Shown piece after piece: positions 59,999-64,000 of a stretch of 64,000 bases of DNA; the stretch's first letter is position 1, and each line of letters opens with the position of its first letter. A program made the position numbers and the translations under genes. The notes below the pieces were generated by a model that saw only the letters and a list, made by a program, of their open reading frames with translations, searched no databases and was not told where the DNA came from. Origin of the DNA: Lysinibacillus sphaericus (GTDB taxonomy: Bacteria > Bacillota > Bacilli > Bacillales_A > Planococcaceae); assembly GCF_001629735.1 (NCBI RefSeq), contig NZ_CP015224.1, forward strand, positions 1,054,001-1,118,000. Direction: 5' to 3'.

Positions 59999-60505
59999 GT
60001 GTATTCAATGTCCAATTTTAAAATACTTGTTGAAAAACAGACTGAGATTGATACAATTTATCAAAATTGTGATGATTTAATCCAATCAACGGTCACGCCA
60101 AAACTAGATGCTGAGGTTGATCAGTTTTTACAGCTCGTTGAACAACATTTAACAGAGCAAGGCTTTAACATTACGAAAACTTCTACAGGCCTCATCGCCC
60201 ATTTTCAAAAGGCGGTCATTAATATCGATAAACATTCAAAGCATCTGGAACAATGCTTTTTTATTAATTTAAATAGCTACGCAGAGGATCAGGTATCAAT
60301 TGTGTTAGATATCTCACCTATTATGCTACCTAAAATCTCGAATCAGCTTGACGGCTATACGGATATTATTGAGCAAATGACGGATAAGTTAAAGCAAGCC
60401 AAAAGTCTTGAGAAAGCCTGTATGAATCCAAAATTCCTTTATAAGACTCAAAGCAATAAGGTGTTTCAATCCGCACAAGAAGTTGTGGATCACTATTTTC
60501 AATAA
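59999..60505 (+). CDS. Hypothetical protein
   Basis: The 168-residue soluble protein, rich in helices, has an N-terminal KILVEKQTEIDTIYQNCDDL region and a mixed middle (HFQKAVINIDKHSKHLEQCFFINLNSY). No signal peptide or membrane helix. GTG 59999 follows GGGGAG by 7 nt; an ATG at 60008 is possible. No family recognised. Single gene with its own terminator. Confidence 0.65.
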   Translation: MYSMSNFKILVEKQTEIDTIYQNCDDLIQSTVTPKLDAEVDQFLQLVEQHLTEQGFNITKTSTGLIAHFQKAVINIDKHSKHLEQCFFINLNSYAEDQVSIVLDISPIMLPKISNQLDGYTDIIEQMTDKLKQAKSLEKACMNPKFLYKTQSNKVFQSAQEVVDHYFQ

Positions 60506-60512
60506 AAAAGAA

Positions 60513-60541
60513 GCCACCCTGTAAAACAGGGTGGCATTTTT
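60513..60541. terminator. Terminator
   Basis: GCCACCCTG pairs perfectly with CAGGGTGGC around a 5-nt loop, followed by ATTTTTGTTTT; between convergent genes. Confidence 0.92.
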
Positions 60542-60573
60542 GTTTTAGTAGATAAGATGCCCGCTAACATCCA

Positions 60574-61749
60574 TTATCGAATATATTTTTTTGCACTTAA
60601 CCACATCATGGTCGTTAATCCCAAGAAATAAAGTGGCATCGTCAGCAAGGATTCATTGTGAAGCAAACTCATACCATATGTGATCACACTGACAAGCAAG
60701 TAATAGCCGAGACTAAAGATGGCGCCTGCTGTTCCAATGACGTCCTGAAAGTTTACTAATGCTAGACTTAAACAGTTAGGAAGAGCAATGCCCGAGCCTA
60801 ACAGCAAGATAAAAACTGTACCCATAATGCCTATGGCTAGCATACTTGTAGGCAATGGCAAAGTACAGACAATTATTAAGAGGAAAGCCCCTATCAACAT
60901 CACCGAACAACCTATATGAATAATTTGTTGAGGTAAACGTGTGGTGATAAGTCGCTTAGAAATCATAGCCCCTATAATCGAGGCAAATGCTACGATGATG
61001 CCAAGAAAACCATAGAGACCCGGCGTCATCTGAAAGTAATCAATGAAAATAAAAGGTGCCTCCGCATAATAGCTAAATAGCACACCGTTAATGCCCCCAA
61101 TGACCAAACCGTAGACAAGAACGGTCGGGGAAGCGAAAATGCGTTTGACGACAGGCCAAATCGCTATTCTTTGCCTAGCAGTTGGTTGCGTCGTTTCAGG
61201 TAACCTAACAAAGGCATAGATGAACAACCATATACTCATGACCACTAGGACAAAAAATACTGCCCGGAAGCCAAGTGCTTGATCCACCCAGCCCCCAATC
61301 AATGGTCCTACCGCAGGAGTAAACGCAATGACTGCGGAAATTTGTGCAAACATTGCATGTCGTTTATGACCGGCTACACTTTCTCGCAAAATGGTTTGCG
61401 TAATAATAGAGCCAGTAGCAGCACCGAATGCTTGAATAAAACGACTTACAATGAGAAAGGAGATTGTGTCCGCAAAAAAACATAATGCGCTCCCGATTCC
61501 ATAAAAAACTAAACCGCCTAACATGGCAGGTCTTCGGCCAATAAAATCAGAAATCCATCCCCAGCTAAAAACACCGAATGCAAATCCAATAAAATAGATG
61601 CTTAAGGTTAATTGGACAGAACTATTGGATACACCAAGTGCATCTGCAATGTCCGGTAGAGATGGTGTATAAATGGTTTCACTAATTTGTGGGAACGCCA
61701 CAAGAACAATCATTAACAATAAAGATGGTACAGCCTGTTTTTTCAACAT
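60574..61749 (-). CDS. Bcr/CflA-family multidrug efflux MFS transporter
   Basis: The 391-residue, twelve-helix protein has the marks of the bicyclomycin-resistance family: PSLPDIADALGVSNSSVQLTLSIYFIGFAFG near 30-60, WGWISDFIGRRPAMLGGL (motif A) near 62-79, SRFIQAFGAATGSIITQTILRE near 100-121 and AVIAFTPAVGPLIGGWV near 138-154. It is a proton-coupled drug exporter. AGGAGGG lies upstream of the start. A GC-rich stretch (61805-61821) lies in the leader region, with no clear regulator site. Confidence 0.9.
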   Translation of the reverse strand: MLKKQAVPSLLLMIVLVAFPQISETIYTPSLPDIADALGVSNSSVQLTLSIYFIGFAFGVFSWGWISDFIGRRPAMLGGLVFYGIGSALCFFADTISFLIVSRFIQAFGAATGSIITQTILRESVAGHKRHAMFAQISAVIAFTPAVGPLIGGWVDQALGFRAVFFVLVVMSIWLFIYAFVRLPETTQPTARQRIAIWPVVKRIFASPTVLVYGLVIGGINGVLFSYYAEAPFIFIDYFQMTPGLYGFLGIIVAFASIIGAMISKRLITTRLPQQIIHIGCSVMLIGAFLLIIVCTLPLPTSMLAIGIMGTVFILLLGSGIALPNCLSLALVNFQDVIGTAGAIFSLGYYLLVSVITYGMSLLHNESLLTMPLYFLGLTTMMWLSAKKYIR

Positions 61750-62110
61750 ATTGCCCTCCTACAAGCAAATTCTACTCTGTTAGTGACAAGTAGAAAGCGT
61801 AGCTAGGGAACCGGCGGGACCATTATTAGAATACGTTCATAAGATAGCATGTTGAAATCACCTTTATATGCTTAATGTAGGAGTGCATAGTCAGCTTTCT
61901 ATTATAAGCTATTTTATAAATTTTATATAGTAATATTTGTTATTTCTATTAAAATTTAAGAGAAATGACTTGTGCAAAAAATGGGAATTTCATAAGATGG
62001 AATAAATATATTTTTTTGTAATAGGTGATAGTATGTATCGATCATGGTGTATGAGAAGTCGCCTTTATGCTTGAGATTTAAGGATATAGAAGTGGGAAGG
62101 GGGAAGAAGG
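61750..62110. other. Intergenic region, 360 bp
   Basis: Divergent control region between the Bcr/CflA exporter and the GNAT gene. It is AT-rich apart from a GC-rich, partly palindromic segment at 61805-61821. No operator or small gene could be defined. Confidence 0.3.
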
Positions 62111-62653
62111 ATGTTTCCAAAGTTAGAAACAGATCGACTAAAATTAAGAAAACTGACGCAGGCTGATGTACCTGCCATTTTTCATTGCCTTTCCAATGTG
62201 GAGGTAACACGCTATTATGGGCAGGAACCTTTTATTGAAAAACAGCAGGCTGAACAGTTAATCAAGCTTTTTGACAAAAACTATGAGGAAAAGAGAGGCA
62301 TACGGTGGGGTATTGAGCGTAAAGAAACTGGCGAAGTCATGGGTACGATTGGTTATCATTTATGGTCTGCTCCACACAAACGAGCGGAAATCGGCTATGA
62401 AATCCATCCAGATTACTGGCGACAGGGATATATAAAAGAAGCCATTCAGCAAGTAATCGCCTATGGCTTTGAACACATGAATTTACAGCGGATTGGGGCT
62501 GTTGTGTATTTAGAAAATGAAGCATCCAATCAGTTACTGCTGAAGCTAGGTTTTCAGCAAGAGGGAATTCTAAGAGACTATATGGTGCAAAATGAAAAAG
62601 CATATGATACGTTTATCTATTCTTTATTAAAAAAAGAAGTAGCCACTAGGTAG
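62111..62653 (+). CDS. GNAT acetyltransferase, RimJ/RimL type (paralogue of 36848-37396)
   Basis: The 180-residue enzyme starts FPKLETDRLKLRKLTQADVPAIF, has EIHPDYWRQGYIKEAIQQVIAYGF (acetyl-CoA loop, ~97-120) and NEASNQLLLKLGFQQEGIL. It aligns without gaps of note to the enzyme at 36848, about half of the residues being identical by eye. GGAAGGGGGAAG precedes the ATG. Substrate unknown; two related copies may differ in target. Confidence 0.87.
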   Translation: MFPKLETDRLKLRKLTQADVPAIFHCLSNVEVTRYYGQEPFIEKQQAEQLIKLFDKNYEEKRGIRWGIERKETGEVMGTIGYHLWSAPHKRAEIGYEIHPDYWRQGYIKEAIQQVIAYGFEHMNLQRIGAVVYLENEASNQLLLKLGFQQEGILRDYMVQNEKAYDTFIYSLLKKEVATR

Positions 62654-62873
62654 ATTGATTTGTTTCCATAAATTGAATAACAATTATTAACAATTAGGCG
62701 CAATTCTGCAACAAGAATTGTGCTTTTAATCATGACAAGAGCCGTATTCTTAGACTATATATGAAAGATACCGTGAACAAATGTACGTAAGCGAACGGCA
62801 GAGGAAAAAGATTTGAATGTCGTTATTTTCATTAAATGTATAATGTGGTGCTTATTAATAAGGAGTGATACAA

Positions 62874-63404
62874 TTGAAAATTTATCCTGATTGCCCTGTT
62901 ATTGCTAAGTCAATAGAGGTTGGTGGACTAACGAAATGGCAGCTAATTCAAAAGTTACAAGAGCATTCTATCTCGATGAATCATTACGGAGAGAAATTAT
63001 TATCTGATGATAAATTTATTACTTCTGAAAGAAAGTATAGCCTAAAAATTGTTGAACTTGCTGTTAGAAATCTTGGTTTTCCTGATGGAGCCACGATGCC
63101 TCAGCTTATTGAACAAGCAAACAAACTTGGCTTGGATTTATGTCCTCTTGAGGTCGGACCTTACGTAAGACTTGCATATTTAGACCAACCTGAAAGTAAA
63201 TCAGGGAATCCTCAACAACAAAATCGAGCGCCTTCTGGGTCCATCACAATTGCCTCAGAAATCGTAAGTGATGAGGAGGATTTTCCTAAAGGATTTTACA
63301 TTAGAAAAATAGATGGAGGACTTTGGCTACGTGGATATCTTGCTGACGACTTGCATGTTTGGAATCCTGATGATCTATTTATCTTTCGTAATCATTCAGA
63401 ATAA
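62874..63404 (+). CDS. Conserved hypothetical protein (sometimes labelled helicase in bacilli)
   Basis: The 176-residue soluble protein has SIEVGGLTKWQLIQKLQEHSI near 15-35, NLGFPDGATMPQLIEQANKLGLDLCPLEVGPYVRLAYLDQPE near 65-105, SGSITIASEI and FYIRKIDGGLWLRGYLADDLHVWNPDDLFIF near the end. I recall very similar proteins in bacilli with the loose label helicase, but no helicase motif is present, so that label looks wrong. TTG 62874 follows AAGGAG by 8 nt. Function unknown. Confidence 0.7.
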   Translation: MKIYPDCPVIAKSIEVGGLTKWQLIQKLQEHSISMNHYGEKLLSDDKFITSERKYSLKIVELAVRNLGFPDGATMPQLIEQANKLGLDLCPLEVGPYVRLAYLDQPESKSGNPQQQNRAPSGSITIASEIVSDEEDFPKGFYIRKIDGGLWLRGYLADDLHVWNPDDLFIFRNHSE

Positions 63405-63488
63405 TTCAATGTTGGCAATTAAAAATCAAGATGAGGAAATAACAGAAATCCCCCTCACTGTTTTTTTAATGATGAGGGGGGATGTTAA

Positions 63489-63884
63489 TTATTTAACTAA
63501 TGCTAGCAAAAACTGATCGCGATCCGATTCATCCTGCATTTTACTATCCACTAACATTGCACCTGATTGAACATTTGTCCTATCATTGTCCACAAGGAAT
63601 TGCACATTGACCTTTGCAACCTTATTATTAACGGAGCAATCTCCTTTGAACTCGACTACATCCTGTCTTTTTTGTGTTTCAAAATAAACCCAATAGGGAT
63701 TTTCGCAGGCAGCAGCAAAGCCATTTTCTAAAGTTTTTGTACTATTTTCATAAGTATAGTTTTTTACATATGTAATATATTCATTGTCAGTAATATCCTT
63801 TTGTGGACCATAGAAGTACCAAAATACCCCTAAAATGCCGATTGGTACAATCCACAATATATTCCTTTTACTCAATTTCCCCAT
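63489..63884 (-). CDS. Membrane-anchored hypothetical protein
   Basis: The 131-residue protein has one N-terminal transmembrane helix (~9-25) and an extracytoplasmic domain with two cysteines (ACENPYWVYFE; GDCSVNN) that may form a disulfide. The rest is beta-rich (KVAKVNVQFLVDNDRTNVQSGAMLV). GGGGGAGG lies before the start. No family recognised. The sequence beyond 63885 to the window end shows no further gene. Confidence 0.65.
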   Translation of the reverse strand: MGKLSKRNILWIVPIGILGVFWYFYGPQKDITDNEYITYVKNYTYENSTKTLENGFAAACENPYWVYFETQKRQDVVEFKGDCSVNNKVAKVNVQFLVDNDRTNVQSGAMLVDSKMQDESDRDQFLLALVK

Positions 63885-64000
63885 ACCTTGCCTCCCCCTT
63901 TATGAGAATATTTTAACATTTTCCTTCGTATTTTTGCTAGCTTACGATAATATTTTCTAAAGAGTGAATCGTTTCTGTTGATTTCACATGCTTTGTATTC

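Noticed and set aside
62874-63404. Helicase annotation for the hypothetical protein
   Set aside because: No Walker A, DEAD/DEAH or other helicase motif is present and the protein is only 176 residues.
63448-63482. An inverted repeat CCCCCTCA/TGAGGGGG after the hypothetical gene at 62874
   Set aside because: The T-run is in its loop and not after the stem, so it is not a normal terminator; could be a weak one on the minus strand, but not firm enough to list.
1-64000. CRISPR arrays, insertion sequences, prophage, tRNA and rRNA genes, restriction-modification or retron systems
   Set aside because: No regular direct repeats, transposase motifs, terminal inverted repeats, cloverleaf-like sequences, methylase/endonuclease pairs or reverse transcriptase motifs were seen on either strand.

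Overview
The window looks like a chromosomal segment of a spore-forming, low-GC Bacillota, most probably Lysinibacillus (the L. sphaericus/fusiformis group). The base composition is AT-rich and Shine-Dalgarno sequences are strong. TTG and GTG starts are frequent. Spo0M and a Ger(x)C lipoprotein indicate sporulation. The first operon links an N-acetylglucosamine PTS, its catabolic enzymes and the general PTS proteins HPr and enzyme I, as expected for a bacillus that uses GlcNAc but few other sugars. No tRNA, rRNA, CRISPR array, insertion sequence or prophage was seen.

Layout. 1-329: end of an ABC permease. 425-7230: GlcNAc PTS operon (transporter, nagA, SIS protein, nagB, ptsH, ptsI) behind a promoter with cre-like and NagR-like sites. 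7341-11503: spo0M, then two CcdA-type membrane thiol proteins and a multicopper oxidase. 11505-15121: NhaC antiporter, then a DUF47/PiT phosphate pair. 15274-18761: two-component system translationally coupled to a LolA-like lipoprotein. 18854-23050: MerR/DUF4260 pair with a classic 19-bp-spacer promoter, a TPR-GGDEF protein, a GNAT, and a DUF2975/XRE pair. 23102-27010: TetR-controlled FtsX-type ABC transporter. 27080-28295: ECF sigma factor with a zinc-ribbon membrane partner. 28308-33871: BirA-controlled bioY, an amidohydrolase, a membrane GDPD and a secreted stalk-domain protein. 33938-38866: isochorismatase-like hydrolase, GNATs, an EamA exporter and fumC.

38911-39053 holds the most interesting locus: a consensus promoter overlapped by a near-perfect Fur box, reading toward fumC into about 105 nt that fold as a C-rich-loop hairpin followed by an intrinsic terminator. 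This is a candidate iron-responsive small RNA of the FsrA type, or a fumC leader attenuator.

39884-48984: an AAA ATPase/Eis acetyltransferase pair, a truncated GNAT, an MFS exporter with an unusual leader (short peptide plus Shine-Dalgarno-sequestering pairings), a MocR regulator, a methyltransferase, a CPBP protease and a cluster of small proteins. 49345-53414: RNHCP zinc protein, DUF1648 and TSUP membrane proteins, a stand-alone Fe-S PD-(D/E)XK nuclease and small membrane proteins. 53497-55060: a second MFS exporter behind a long leader with a 50-codon ORF, a terminator, a 19-codon ORF and a hairpin beside the Shine-Dalgarno, consistent with antibiotic-responsive attenuation. 55137-64000: metallo-hydrolase, orphan Ger(x)C, YkuS, LOG, MazG-like and Nudix proteins, a nonsense-disrupted GNAT, a Bcr/CflA exporter, another GNAT and two hypothetical proteins.

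Themes. The window has regulated housekeeping units whose operators can be read directly (cre/NagR, BirA, MerR, TetR, Fur), three drug-type MFS exporters (two with candidate attenuator leaders), and eight GNAT genes, two of them broken. All functional statements rest on motif recognition and context. No database search was run.
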